Shown here: positions 8,678 through 16,974 of the stretch, in pieces | How the letters are laid out: every line of letters starts with the position of its first letter | Numbering within the stretch: position 1 is the first letter of the stretch | Assembly: GCF_001297015.1 (NCBI RefSeq) | Contig: NZ_LIGE01000047.1 | Span: 186,001 to 250,000, forward strand | Direction: 5' to 3' | DNA: 64,000 bases | DNA from: Pseudomonas sp. RIT-PI-r | Lineage (GTDB): Bacteria > Pseudomonadota > Gammaproteobacteria > Pseudomonadales > Pseudomonadaceae | Notes under the pieces: model-generated | Database searches by the model: none | What the model saw: only the letters and a program-made list of their open reading frames with translations | Told to the model about the DNA's origin: nothing | Translations under genes and position numbers: made by a program

Positions 8678-11600
8678 TCAACGGTATTGGAGGAAGACGT
8701 TGTCTCGCCCGAACTGGTCACGCAGTGCTTGAATCAACGCATCTGCCGGGTCGATCCGCCAGGTCTCGCCAAACTGCAGCAAGGTCTTCGCATCCGGGCT
8801 GGTGTATTCCATGGTCACCGGGCATGCACCGCGATGACGCTTGAGCAAATCACCCAACCAGCGTAGCTGATCGCCTTTCAGATCCTGGGTTTGCAGCTTC
8901 AGGCGCAAGCTCTCGGCAAGGTTGGTGCGCGCATCTTCCATGCTCATCACTCGCTTGACCCGCAGGCGCAGGCCACCGGAGAAGTCGTCGTTGCTGACCT
9001 CGCCTTCGACCACCACCATCGCGTCGGTCTGCAACAACGATTGCGCCGAATGGAACGCATCGGCAAAAAGCGACGCCTCGATGCGCCCCGAGCGGTCATC
9101 GAGGGTGATGAAACCCATCTTGTCGCCCTTCTTGTTCTTCATCACCCGCAGGGCAATGATCATCCCCGCGATGGTCTGGGTATCCCGGGCCGGTTTCAGG
9201 TCGATGATGCGCTGACGGGCGAAACGGCGGATCTCGCCTTCGTATTCGTCGATCGGATGACCGGTCAGATACAGGCCCAAGGTGTCTTTCTCACCCTTGA
9301 GGCGTTCCTTCAGGGTCAGTTCCTTGGCCTTGCGATGCACTGCGTAAACATCAGCGTCTTCCTCGACAAACAGCCCGCCAAACAGGTCGGCGTGACCACT
9401 GTCGTGAGTGCGCGCGGTCTGTTCTGCGGACTTGATCGCTTCTTCCATTGCAGCCAGCAGCACCGCGCGGTTGCGGTCGATGTTGGCCTGATAAGCCTTT
9501 TGCTCTTCATGGAAGAACGGGCCGAGACGATCCAGCGCACCGCTGCGGATCAAACCGTCGAGTGTGCGCTTGTTGATGCGTTTGAGGTCGACCCGCGCGC
9601 AGAAATCGAACAGATCCTTGAACGGCCCGTCCTCACGCGCCTCAGTAATCGCTTCAACGGGCCCCTCGCCCACACCCTTGATCGCGCCGAGACCGTAAAT
9701 GATGCGGCCTTCGTCGTTCACCGTGAACTTGAATTCCGAAGTATTCACATCCGGCGCGTCGAGACGCAGCTTCATGGTGCGAATTTCTTCGATCAAGGTC
9801 ACGACCTTGTCGGTGTTGTGCATGTCCGCCGACAGTACCGCGGCCATGAACGGTGCCGGGTAGTGAGTCTTCAGCCAGGCAGTCTGGTACGAAACCAGGC
9901 CGTAAGCGGCGGAGTGAGACTTGTTGAAGCCGTAACCGGCGAATTTTTCCACCAGGTCGAAAATGTTACCGGCCAGGTCGGCATCGATATTGTTGGTCTT
10001 GCAACCCTCAATGAAACCGCCGCGCTGCTTGGCCATTTCTTCGGGCTTTTTCTTACCCATCGCCCGACGGAGCATGTCCGCACCGCCGAGGGTGTAACCG
10101 GCCATGACCTGGGCAATCTGCATCACCTGTTCCTGATACAGGATGATGCCGTACGTCGGCGCCAATACCGGCTTGAGGCCTTCGTATTGATAGTCGGAGT
10201 GCGGATACGCCAGCTCGGCGCGACCGTGCTTACGGTTGATAAAGTCGTCAACCATGCCCGATTGCAGCGGGCCCGGACGGAACAGGGCCACCAGTGCGAT
10301 CAAGTCTTCCAGGCAGTCGGGCTTGAGCTTTTTGATCAGCTCTTTCATGCCGCGCGATTCAAGCTGGAACACCGCTGTGGTTTCAGCTTTTTGCAACAGC
10401 GTGTACGTCGGCTTGTCGTCGAGCGGGATGAACGCGATGTCCAGCGGCGGCTCGTCGACCTTGGCACGGTCGCGGTTGATGGTCTTCAGCGCCCAGTCGA
10501 TAACCGTCAGCGTCCGCAGACCAAGGAAGTCGAACTTCACCAGACCCGCGGCCTCAACGTCATCCTTGTCGAACTGGGTTACCAGACCGTCACCGGCCTC
10601 GTCACAATAGATCGGCGAGAAGTCAGTCAGCTTGGTCGGGGCGATAACCACACCACCGGCGTGTTTACCGACGTTACGCACCACGCCCTCGAGCTTGCGC
10701 GCCATCTCCCAGATTTCTGCGGCCTCTTCATCGACCTTGATGAAGTCACGGAGGATCTCTTCCTGCTCGTAGGCTTTTTCCAGGGTCATGCCGACTTCGA
10801 ACGGAATCATCTTCGACAGACGATCCGCCAAACCGTAGGACTTGCCCTGCACCCGCGCCACGTCGCGCACCACAGCCTTGGCGGCCATGGAACCGAAGGT
10901 GATGATCTGGCTTACCGCGTTGCGCCCGTATTTCTCGGCCACGTAATCAATTACGCGGTCACGACCGTCCATGCAGAAGTCGACGTCGAAGTCGGGCATC
11001 GAGACCCGTTCCGGGTTAAGGAATCGTTCGAACAGCAGGTCGTATTCCAGCGGATCGAGGTCGGTGATCTTCTGCACGTAGGCCACCAGCGAGCCCGCAC
11101 CCGAACCACGGCCCGGACCTACCGGTACGCCGTTGCTTTTGGCCCACTGGATAAAGTCCATAACGATCAGGAAGTAACCGGGAAAACCCATCTGGATGAT
11201 GATATCCAGTTCGAAATTCAAGCGATCAACGTAGACCTGGCGCTTGGCTTCGTAGTCTTCGGTGGTGTCCTTGGGCAGCAGCACCGCCAGGCGCTCTTCG
11301 AGACCGTCGAAGGAGACTTTGCGGAAGTACTCGTCGATGGTCATGCCATCGGGAATCGGGAAGTTGGGCAGGAAGTGCGTGCCCAGTTTGACTTCGATGT
11401 TGCAGCGCTTGGCGATCTCGACGGTGTTTTCAATCGCGTCGGGAATGTCGCTGAACAGCTCGATCATTTCCTCGGCGCTTTTGAGGTATTGCTGATCGCT
11501 GTAATTCTTCGAACGCCGCGGATCGTCAAGGGCGCGGCCCTCACCGATGCAGACGCGGGTTTCGTGGGCGGCGAAGTCTTCCTGCTTGATGAAGCGCACA

Positions 11601-12199
11601 TCGTTGCTCGCCACCAGCGGCGCACCAAGTTTGTCGGCAAGCGCTACGGCACCGTGCAGTTGCTCTTCATCGTTAGGACGATTGGTGCGCTGGATTTCCA
11701 GATAGAAACGATCCGGGAACACCGTCATCCATTCACGCGCCAAGGCTTCGGCTTCTGCCGGGTTGCCACCGATCAAGGCCATGCCGATCTCGCCTTCTTT
11801 GGCGGCGGACAGCATGATCAGGCCTTCATTGGCCTCGGCCACCCATTCGCGCTCGACGATGATCATGCCGTTGCGCTGACCTTCGATAAAGCCGCGCGAG
11901 ATCAACTCGGTAAGATTGCGATAGCCCTTGGCGTTCATCACCAACAGGCTGAGCCGGCTCAGCGGTGCGTCCGGGTCTTTGTTCGACAGCCACAGGTCGG
12001 CGCCGCAGATCGGCTTGATGCCGGCGCCCATGGTGTTTTTATAGAATTTGACCAGGGAACACATGTTGTTCTGGTCGGTGACCGCGACCGCCGGCATGTT
12101 CATGGCGGTCAGCGCCTTGACCAGCGGCTTGATCCGTACCAGCCCGTCGACCAGCGAGTATTCAGTGTGCAGGCGTAGATGAACGAATGAAGCCGGCAT
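8678..12199 (-). CDS. dnaE: DNA polymerase III subunit alpha
   Basis: This 1173-residue protein is the replicative polymerase, C-family. The N-terminal PHP domain (about 1-280) begins with FVHLRLHTEYSLVDGLVRIK. The palm domain has the catalytic aspartates in MPDFDVDFCMDGRDRVIDY (about residue 400) and a third around VKFDFLGLRTLTVIDWAL (about 550). The finger region includes GFNKSHSAAYGLVSYQTAWL. The tail carries helix-hairpin-helix, OB-fold and tau-binding regions (about 800-1173, for example GAIKGVGEGPVEAI and IAGMIIALRVMKNKKGDKMG). The length matches DnaE1. It follows rnhB by 76 bases. Confidence 0.98.
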   Translation of the reverse strand: MPASFVHLRLHTEYSLVDGLVRIKPLVKALTAMNMPAVAVTDQNNMCSLVKFYKNTMGAGIKPICGADLWLSNKDPDAPLSRLSLLVMNAKGYRNLTELISRGFIEGQRNGMIIVEREWVAEANEGLIMLSAAKEGEIGMALIGGNPAEAEALAREWMTVFPDRFYLEIQRTNRPNDEEQLHGAVALADKLGAPLVASNDVRFIKQEDFAAHETRVCIGEGRALDDPRRSKNYSDQQYLKSAEEMIELFSDIPDAIENTVEIAKRCNIEVKLGTHFLPNFPIPDGMTIDEYFRKVSFDGLEERLAVLLPKDTTEDYEAKRQVYVDRLNFELDIIIQMGFPGYFLIVMDFIQWAKSNGVPVGPGRGSGAGSLVAYVQKITDLDPLEYDLLFERFLNPERVSMPDFDVDFCMDGRDRVIDYVAEKYGRNAVSQIITFGSMAAKAVVRDVARVQGKSYGLADRLSKMIPFEVGMTLEKAYEQEEILRDFIKVDEEAAEIWEMARKLEGVVRNVGKHAGGVVIAPTKLTDFSPIYCDEAGDGLVTQFDKDDVEAAGLVKFDFLGLRTLTVIDWALKTINRDRAKVDEPPLDIAFIPLDDKPTYTLLQKAETTAVFQLESRGMKELIKKLKPDCLEDLIALVALFRPGPLQSGMVDDFINRKHGRAELAYPHSDYQYEGLKPVLAPTYGIILYQEQVMQIAQVMAGYTLGGADMLRRAMGKKKPEEMAKQRGGFIEGCKTNNIDADLAGNIFDLVEKFAGYGFNKSHSAAYGLVSYQTAWLKTHYPAPFMAAVLSADMHNTDKVVTLIEEIRTMKLRLDAPDVNTSEFKFTVNDEGRIIYGLGAIKGVGEGPVEAITEAREDGPFKDLFDFCARVDLKRINKRTLDGLIRSGALDRLGPFFHEEQKAYQANIDRNRAVLLAAMEEAIKSAEQTARTHDSGHADLFGGLFVEEDADVYAVHRKAKELTLKERLKGEKDTLGLYLTGHPIDEYEGEIRRFARQRIIDLKPARDTQTIAGMIIALRVMKNKKGDKMGFITLDDRSGRIEASLFADAFHSAQSLLQTDAMVVVEGEVSNDDFSGGLRLRVKRVMSMEDARTNLAESLRLKLQTQDLKGDQLRWLGDLLKRHRGACPVTMEYTSPDAKTLLQFGETWRIDPADALIQALRDQFGRDNVFLQYR

Positions 12200-12275
12200 A
12201 GTGATCCTGTCCAGTTACATAGAGACAACAAGGCCCGGATTGTACCGGGCCTCGAGCAAAACATCAGCCTTGCGA

Positions 12276-12917
12276 CTAAACCTGCGTCAGGCCTTCGAGC
12301 ACTTCATAAGCCTGACGCACCGGGGCGAACGAGCGCCGGTGAATCGGCGTCGGGCCAAGCCGCACCAACGCTTCCAGATGAACGGGCGTCGGGTAGCCTT
12401 TATGACCGCCGATGCCGTAACCCGGGTAGATCAATTCGAACGCGGCCATTTCACGATCACGACTGACCTTGGCCAGAATCGACGCGGCAGCAATGGCCGG
12501 CACCTTGCCGTCGCCCTGCACCACGGCTTCGGCGCGCATCGGCAGTTGCGGGCAACGGTTGCCGTCGATCATCGCCAGTTTCGGCTGGATGTGCAGACCG
12601 GCGACCGCGCGCTGCATGGCCAGCATGGTCGCGTGGAGGATATTCAGCTCGTCGATTTCTTCGACTTCGGCGCGGGCGATGCACCAGCTCAGGGATTTCT
12701 CGATGATCTCGTCGTAGAGCTTTTCGCGCTTGGCTTCAGTGAGTTTCTTCGAGTCGTTAAGGCCGAGAATCGGCCGGTTCGGATCGAGGATCACCGCTGC
12801 CGTCACCACGGCGCCGCACAACGGGCCGCGCCCGACTTCATCGACACCGGCGACCAGTTCTTCGACTTCGGCGACCAAGGTGAAATCCAGGCCCATCTGC
12901 ATGCTTGTCTTGCTCAT
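12276..12917 (-). CDS. rnhB: Ribonuclease HII
   Basis: This 213-residue endonuclease removes RNA from RNA-DNA hybrids and single ribonucleotides from DNA. The acidic active site is seen in AGVDEVGRGPLCGAVV (Asp-Glu), then MIDGNRCPQLP (Asp) and SILAKVSRDREM. The annotated start overlaps the lpxB stop by four bases (ATGA). A second in-frame ATG five codons later gives MQMGLDF, which resembles the N-terminus I recall from P. aeruginosa, so the true start could be at 12902. The C-terminus ends FAPVRQAYEVLEG, typical of the family. It is coupled to lpxB upstream and followed by dnaE. Confidence 0.96.
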   Translation of the reverse strand: MSKTSMQMGLDFTLVAEVEELVAGVDEVGRGPLCGAVVTAAVILDPNRPILGLNDSKKLTEAKREKLYDEIIEKSLSWCIARAEVEEIDELNILHATMLAMQRAVAGLHIQPKLAMIDGNRCPQLPMRAEAVVQGDGKVPAIAAASILAKVSRDREMAAFELIYPGYGIGGHKGYPTPVHLEALVRLGPTPIHRRSFAPVRQAYEVLEGLTQV

Positions 12918-14044
12918 CGTGTCTGACCGATCAGGTTAAGGACGGCGTCCGCCGCCTGATTGGAAGCGTCCAGCCGCAGCGTGCGGTGGATTTCGTCGAA
13001 ACCACGGGTCTGCTCTTCGCCGCCTTCAATCAGCGGCGACAAGGTCTGAGCCAGTGCTTCGACTGTCGCATCATCCTGCAACAATTCTGGCACCAGCAAG
13101 CGCTGGGCGAGGAGGTTCGGCAAAGACACGTACGGGCTCTTGACCATGCGCTTGAGAATCCAGAACGTCAGCGGTGCCAGGCGGTAAGCCACGACCATTG
13201 GCCGTTTGTACAGCAGCGCTTCGAGGGTCGCGGTGCCAGAGGCGATCAACACCGCGTTGCATGCGGCCAGCGCCAGATGCGACTTGCCATCGAGCAGGGT
13301 TACCGGCAGATCGCGGCCGGCGAGCAACTCTTCAAGCTGCGCGCGACGCTCCGGGTTGGCACACGGAATGACAAAGCGCACACCTGGGCGCATGGCGCGC
13401 AGACGTTCGGCGGTGTCGAGAAACAAGGCGCCCAATCGGGACACTTCGCCGCCACGGCTACCGGGCATCAACGCTACCAGCGGCCCGTCGGGCAGGCCCA
13501 ACTCGGCGCGCGCCGCAGCGCGATCGGCCTCCAGTGGAATGGTATCGGCCAGCGTGTGGCCGACGAACCGCACCGGCACGCCCTTCTCTTCGTAGAATTT
13601 TGCTTCGAACGGCAGCAGCGTCAGCATCAGATCGCAGCCTTCGCGGATCTTCAGCACACGCTTCTGCCGCCACGCCCATACCGACGGGCTGACGTAATGC
13701 ACGGTCTTGATCCCGGCCTGACGCAGCTTCAGTTCGATATTGAGGTTGAAGTCGGGGGCATCGATGCCGATGAACACATCCGGTTTCTCGGCGATCAGCG
13801 TGGCGATCAAGTCTTTGCGGCGCTTGAGCAGCTCGCGCAGACGTCCGAGGACTTCGACCAGGCCCATGACCGACAAACGCTCCATGGGAAAGTAGGAGGT
13901 CAGGCCTTCAGCCTGCATCAGCGGGCCGCCGACGCCGATGAACTCGACCGCCGGATGCTGTGCCTTGAGGGCCCGCATGAGACCCGCGCCGAGAATGTCA
14001 CCGGAAGCTTCACCCGCCACCAGCGCAATACGCAGATTGGCCAT
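12914..14044 (-). CDS. lpxB: Lipid-A-disaccharide synthase
   Basis: This 376-residue GT19 glycosyltransferase joins UDP-diacylglucosamine and lipid X to make the lipid A disaccharide at the inner face of the cytoplasmic membrane. The signature N-terminus IALVAGEASGDILGAGLMRA and the segments FIGIDAPDFNLNIE, VHYVSPSVWAWRQKRVLKI, LMPGSRGGEVSRL and SGTATLEALLYKRPMVVAYR are all present. It starts two bases after lpxA ends, and its stop overlaps the rnhB start, so the lpxD-fabZ-lpxA-lpxB order of the classic lipid A cluster is intact. Confidence 0.98.
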   Translation of the reverse strand: MANLRIALVAGEASGDILGAGLMRALKAQHPAVEFIGVGGPLMQAEGLTSYFPMERLSVMGLVEVLGRLRELLKRRKDLIATLIAEKPDVFIGIDAPDFNLNIELKLRQAGIKTVHYVSPSVWAWRQKRVLKIREGCDLMLTLLPFEAKFYEEKGVPVRFVGHTLADTIPLEADRAAARAELGLPDGPLVALMPGSRGGEVSRLGALFLDTAERLRAMRPGVRFVIPCANPERRAQLEELLAGRDLPVTLLDGKSHLALAACNAVLIASGTATLEALLYKRPMVVAYRLAPLTFWILKRMVKSPYVSLPNLLAQRLLVPELLQDDATVEALAQTLSPLIEGGEEQTRGFDEIHRTLRLDASNQAADAVLNLIGQTR

Positions 14045-14046
14045 GA

Positions 14047-14823
14047 TCAGCGAGTGATGCCGCGAGTCGACGACTGGATGGAGTCACGGAATATCGCGAC
14101 TTCCGGAAACTGTGCCGCCGGCTCAACCAGCTCAGCCAGTGCCTGCTCGACCGTCAGCCCTTGGCGGTACACGGTTTTGTAGGCGCGACGCAGGGTGTGG
14201 ATGGCGTCTTCACTGAAACCACGGCGACGCATGCCTTCGAAGTTCATGCTGCGCGCTTCGGCCGGGTTGCCAAACACGGTGACGAACGCTGGCACATCCT
14301 TGCCGATGGCGGTGCCCATGCCGGAAAAGCTGTGGGCGCCGATGTGGCAATACTGGTGAACCAGAGTGAAACCGGAAAGGATCGCCCAGTCATCAACGTG
14401 CACATGGCCAGCCAATGCAGTGTTGTTGACCAGAATGCAGTGGTTGCCGATGACGCTGTCGTGACCGATGTGGGCATAGGCCATGATCAGGTTGTGATCG
14501 CCCAGGGTAGTTTCCGAACGGTCTTGAACAGTGCCACGGTGAATGGTCACGCCTTCACGGATGACGTTGTGGTCACCGATGACCAGACGGGTCTCTTCAC
14601 CTTTGTACTTCAGATCGGGCGTGTCTTCGCCTACCGAGGAAAACTGGTAGATGCGATTGTGCTTGCCGATACGCGTCGGGCCTTTGAGGATTACATGCGG
14701 CCCGATCACGGTCCCCTCGCCGATTTCCACACCTGCGCCGATGATCGACCACGGGCCGACCTCGACGCCGTCAGCCAGAACGGCCGACGGATCGATGATT
14801 GCGCGAGGGTCAATCAAACTCAT
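14047..14823 (-). CDS. lpxA: Acyl-ACP--UDP-N-acetylglucosamine O-acyltransferase
   Basis: This 258-residue left-handed beta-helix enzyme performs the first step of lipid A synthesis, moving a hydroxyacyl chain from ACP to UDP-GlcNAc. Hexapeptide repeats run from about residue 5 to 185 (for example DPSAVLADGVEVGPWSIIGA). The catalytic His lies in the segment NLIMAYAHIGHDSVIGNHCI. The C-terminal helical domain follows with NFEGMRRRGFSEDAIHTLRR. In P. aeruginosa this enzyme prefers C10 chains; I infer the same here only from relatedness. The start overlaps the fabZ stop by four bases. Confidence 0.98.
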   Translation of the reverse strand: MSLIDPRAIIDPSAVLADGVEVGPWSIIGAGVEIGEGTVIGPHVILKGPTRIGKHNRIYQFSSVGEDTPDLKYKGEETRLVIGDHNVIREGVTIHRGTVQDRSETTLGDHNLIMAYAHIGHDSVIGNHCILVNNTALAGHVHVDDWAILSGFTLVHQYCHIGAHSFSGMGTAIGKDVPAFVTVFGNPAEARSMNFEGMRRRGFSEDAIHTLRRAYKTVYRQGLTVEQALAELVEPAAQFPEVAIFRDSIQSSTRGITR

Positions 14824-15260
14824 AGCTTGCGTTCCGCACAGATGATTTCAGCCGAGCAGACTGGCTTGCCATCGACCGAAGCCTGGCACTCGAACTTCCA
14901 GATCTGACGCTTGCAGCTGATGAACCGGGCTTCGAGGATCAACTGGTCGCCCGGCAGCACAGGCTGACGGAAGCGCAGTTTGTCGGAACCGACGAAGTAG
15001 TAAAGCGTGCCGTCGGCAGGCTTCACATCAAGCATTTTAAAACCGAGGATCCCGGCAGCCTGAGCCATCGCTTCGATGATCAGTACGCCTGGCATGATTG
15101 GATGCGCCGGGAAGTGACCATTGAAGAACGGTTCATTGATGCTGACATTCTTGTAGGCGCGAATGCGCTTGCCTTCAGTGTCCAGTTCCACCACCCGGTC
15201 CACCAGCAGGAACGGGTAACGGTGAGGCAGGTATTCGCGAATCTCGTTGATGTCCATCAT
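14820..15260 (-). CDS. fabZ: 3-hydroxyacyl-[acyl-carrier-protein] dehydratase FabZ
   Basis: This 146-residue hot-dog-fold dehydratase removes water from 3-hydroxyacyl-ACP in fatty acid elongation. The catalytic His is in LPHRYPFLLVDRVVELD, and the Glu in HFPAHPIMPGVLIIEAMAQA. FabZ and LpxA/LpxD compete for the same hydroxyacyl-ACP pool, which explains their linkage. It lies 106 bases after lpxD; that gap contains an imperfect GGAGCGCG/CGCGCACTCC hairpin near 15288-15310, which may mark a partial transcription boundary. Confidence 0.98.
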   Translation of the reverse strand: MMDINEIREYLPHRYPFLLVDRVVELDTEGKRIRAYKNVSINEPFFNGHFPAHPIMPGVLIIEAMAQAAGILGFKMLDVKPADGTLYYFVGSDKLRFRQPVLPGDQLILEARFISCKRQIWKFECQASVDGKPVCSAEIICAERKL

Positions 15261-15366
15261 TTCGGGGGGAAGCCTATGTAAAGATTGGGAGCGCGACTGA
15301 CGCGCACTCCTCTAGCAAATCAAGGAGGCAGTCTAGAGGCTGTGCACACTTGATATGGAAATGGTA

Positions 15367-16422
15367 TCAGCCATCTGATGAAGCATTGCCGTCAGGGGTC
15401 ACTTCCCCTACGCGCTTTTCCAGCTGTTTCAAACGTCGCGCGATGTCATCGAGCTGACGGATGCGGGCCGCGCTTTTGCGCCATTCGGCCGCCGGTTGCA
15501 TGGCTGTACCGGAAGAGTAGGCGCCCGGCTCGGTAATCGAGTGGGTCACCATGGTCATCCCGGTGAGGAAAACGTTGTCGCAAATATCAATGTGGCCAAC
15601 CAGACCAACACCGCCGGCGAGCATGCAGTGCTTGCCGATTTTGGTGCTGCCGGAGATACCGACACACGCGGCCATCGCGGTGTGATCACCGACCTGGACG
15701 TTATGCGCAATCTGAATCTGGTTGTCGAGCTTCACACCATTACCGATTACGGTGTCGGCGAGCGCACCACGGTCGATCGCGGTATTTACACCAATCTCGA
15801 CATCGTCGCCGATGGTCACGCCGCCAATCTGGGCGATTTTCTGCCAGATGCCTTTTTCGTTGGCGAAGCCGAAGCCCTCACCACCGAGTACCGCACCGGA
15901 CTGGATCACTACACGCTTGCCGATGCGCACGTCGTGATACAGGGTCACGCGCGGCGCAAGCCAGCCGCCTTCACCAATTTCACTGCGCGCACCGATGAAG
16001 CAATGTGCACCCAAGGTCACTTGAGCACCGATCTGCGCACCTGCTTCGATCACCACGAACGGGCCGATGCTGGCGGTTGGATCAACCACTGCATCGTCCG
16101 CAATGACCGCCGATGGGTGGATACCCGCCGCGGCTTTTGGTTTGGGGTCGAACAAGTGCGAGATACGCGCGTACGCCAGATAAGGATCAGGCACGACCAA
16201 CGCATTACCGGCGAAACCTTCGGCGTCAGCTTCCTTGAGCAACAGGGCTGCTGCCTGCGAACCCGCCAGGTACTTGCGATATTGAGGATTTGCCAGAAAG
16301 CTCAACTGAGCTGGGCCAGCCTCTTGCAAAGTGGCTAGCCCAGTAATTTGCTTCTCCGGGTCGCCACGCAGGGTGGCGCCGAGGAACTCGGCCAACTGGC
16401 CGAGCTTTATAGTCACGGTCAT
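15367..16422 (-). CDS. lpxD: UDP-3-O-(3-hydroxyacyl)glucosamine N-acyltransferase
   Basis: This 351-residue enzyme performs the third step of lipid A synthesis. It has an N-terminal uridine-binding domain (about 1-100, with LAEFLGATLRGDPEKQITGL), a left-handed beta-helix of hexapeptide repeats (about 105-290), and a C-terminal helix that binds ACP (AAEWRKSAARIRQLDDIARR). The catalytic His lies in the segment LDNQIQIAHNVQVGDHTAMA. It starts three bases after skp ends. The length is slightly above the E. coli protein because of a short polar tail, as in other pseudomonads. Confidence 0.98.
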   Translation of the reverse strand: MTVTIKLGQLAEFLGATLRGDPEKQITGLATLQEAGPAQLSFLANPQYRKYLAGSQAAALLLKEADAEGFAGNALVVPDPYLAYARISHLFDPKPKAAAGIHPSAVIADDAVVDPTASIGPFVVIEAGAQIGAQVTLGAHCFIGARSEIGEGGWLAPRVTLYHDVRIGKRVVIQSGAVLGGEGFGFANEKGIWQKIAQIGGVTIGDDVEIGVNTAIDRGALADTVIGNGVKLDNQIQIAHNVQVGDHTAMAACVGISGSTKIGKHCMLAGGVGLVGHIDICDNVFLTGMTMVTHSITEPGAYSSGTAMQPAAEWRKSAARIRQLDDIARRLKQLEKRVGEVTPDGNASSDG

Positions 16423-16425
16423 GGG

Positions 16426-16929
16426 TTACTTCAGCTGATTCATGCGCTCGATAACCTGGCGCGTGATGTCGTACTGAGGTTTGACATCGATCACTGCGCC
16501 ACGCTCGAACACCAGGTCAAAACCACCTTTCTTGATGACTTCTTCCACTGCGCTATCCAGTTTCGGCTTCAGTTGCTTGAGCATTTCGCGGTCGGCAACA
16601 GCCTTGGCTTCGTTCAGTTCTTTGGACTGGAACTGGAAATCACGGGCCTTTTGCTTGAACTCCAGCTCCAGACGCTCACGTTCGCCTTGCTGCATCTTGT
16701 CGCCACCAGCCATCAGACGGTCCTGAATGCCTTTGGCGCTGCTTTCCAGGGTTTTCAGCTTGGTCAGTTGCGGACCGAACTTCTTCTCGGCATCCACGGC
16801 GTACTTCTTGGCCGCGTCAGATTCCAGCAAAGCCATCTGATAGTTCAGAACGGCGATTTTCATGTCGGCAAATGCCGGGCCTGCCACCATCAAGGAGGCC
16901 AGGAGAACCAATTGAGTCAACTTACGCAC
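16426..16929 (-). CDS. skp: Periplasmic chaperone Skp (OmpH)
   Basis: This 167-residue precursor has a clear Sec signal peptide, MRKLTQLVLLASLMVAGPAF with cleavage after AFA. The mature part is a small beta core plus long helices rich in Lys, Glu and Gln (AEKKFGPQLTKLKTLESSAK, RERLELEFKQKARDFQFQSK) that form the tentacles of the trimeric chaperone. Skp holds unfolded outer membrane proteins in the periplasm on the way to BamA, which is encoded immediately upstream (45-base gap). The C-terminus DVKPQYDITRQVIERMNQLK is typical of the family. Confidence 0.97.
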   Translation of the reverse strand: MRKLTQLVLLASLMVAGPAFADMKIAVLNYQMALLESDAAKKYAVDAEKKFGPQLTKLKTLESSAKGIQDRLMAGGDKMQQGERERLELEFKQKARDFQFQSKELNEAKAVADREMLKQLKPKLDSAVEEVIKKGGFDLVFERGAVIDVKPQYDITRQVIERMNQLK

Positions 16930-16974
16930 GATGCACTCCTACAAAATCCATTGTCGTTATCTTGGGTCAGACGC

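Noticed and set aside
8891..12178. A 1095-codon open frame on the plus strand, antisense to dnaE
   Set aside because: It is the complement of a GC-rich conserved gene; the protein is His/Val/Gln-rich without any family motif. Same for 16348-19335 (antisense bamA), 4213-5790 (antisense pyrG) and 28071-29999 (antisense glnD).
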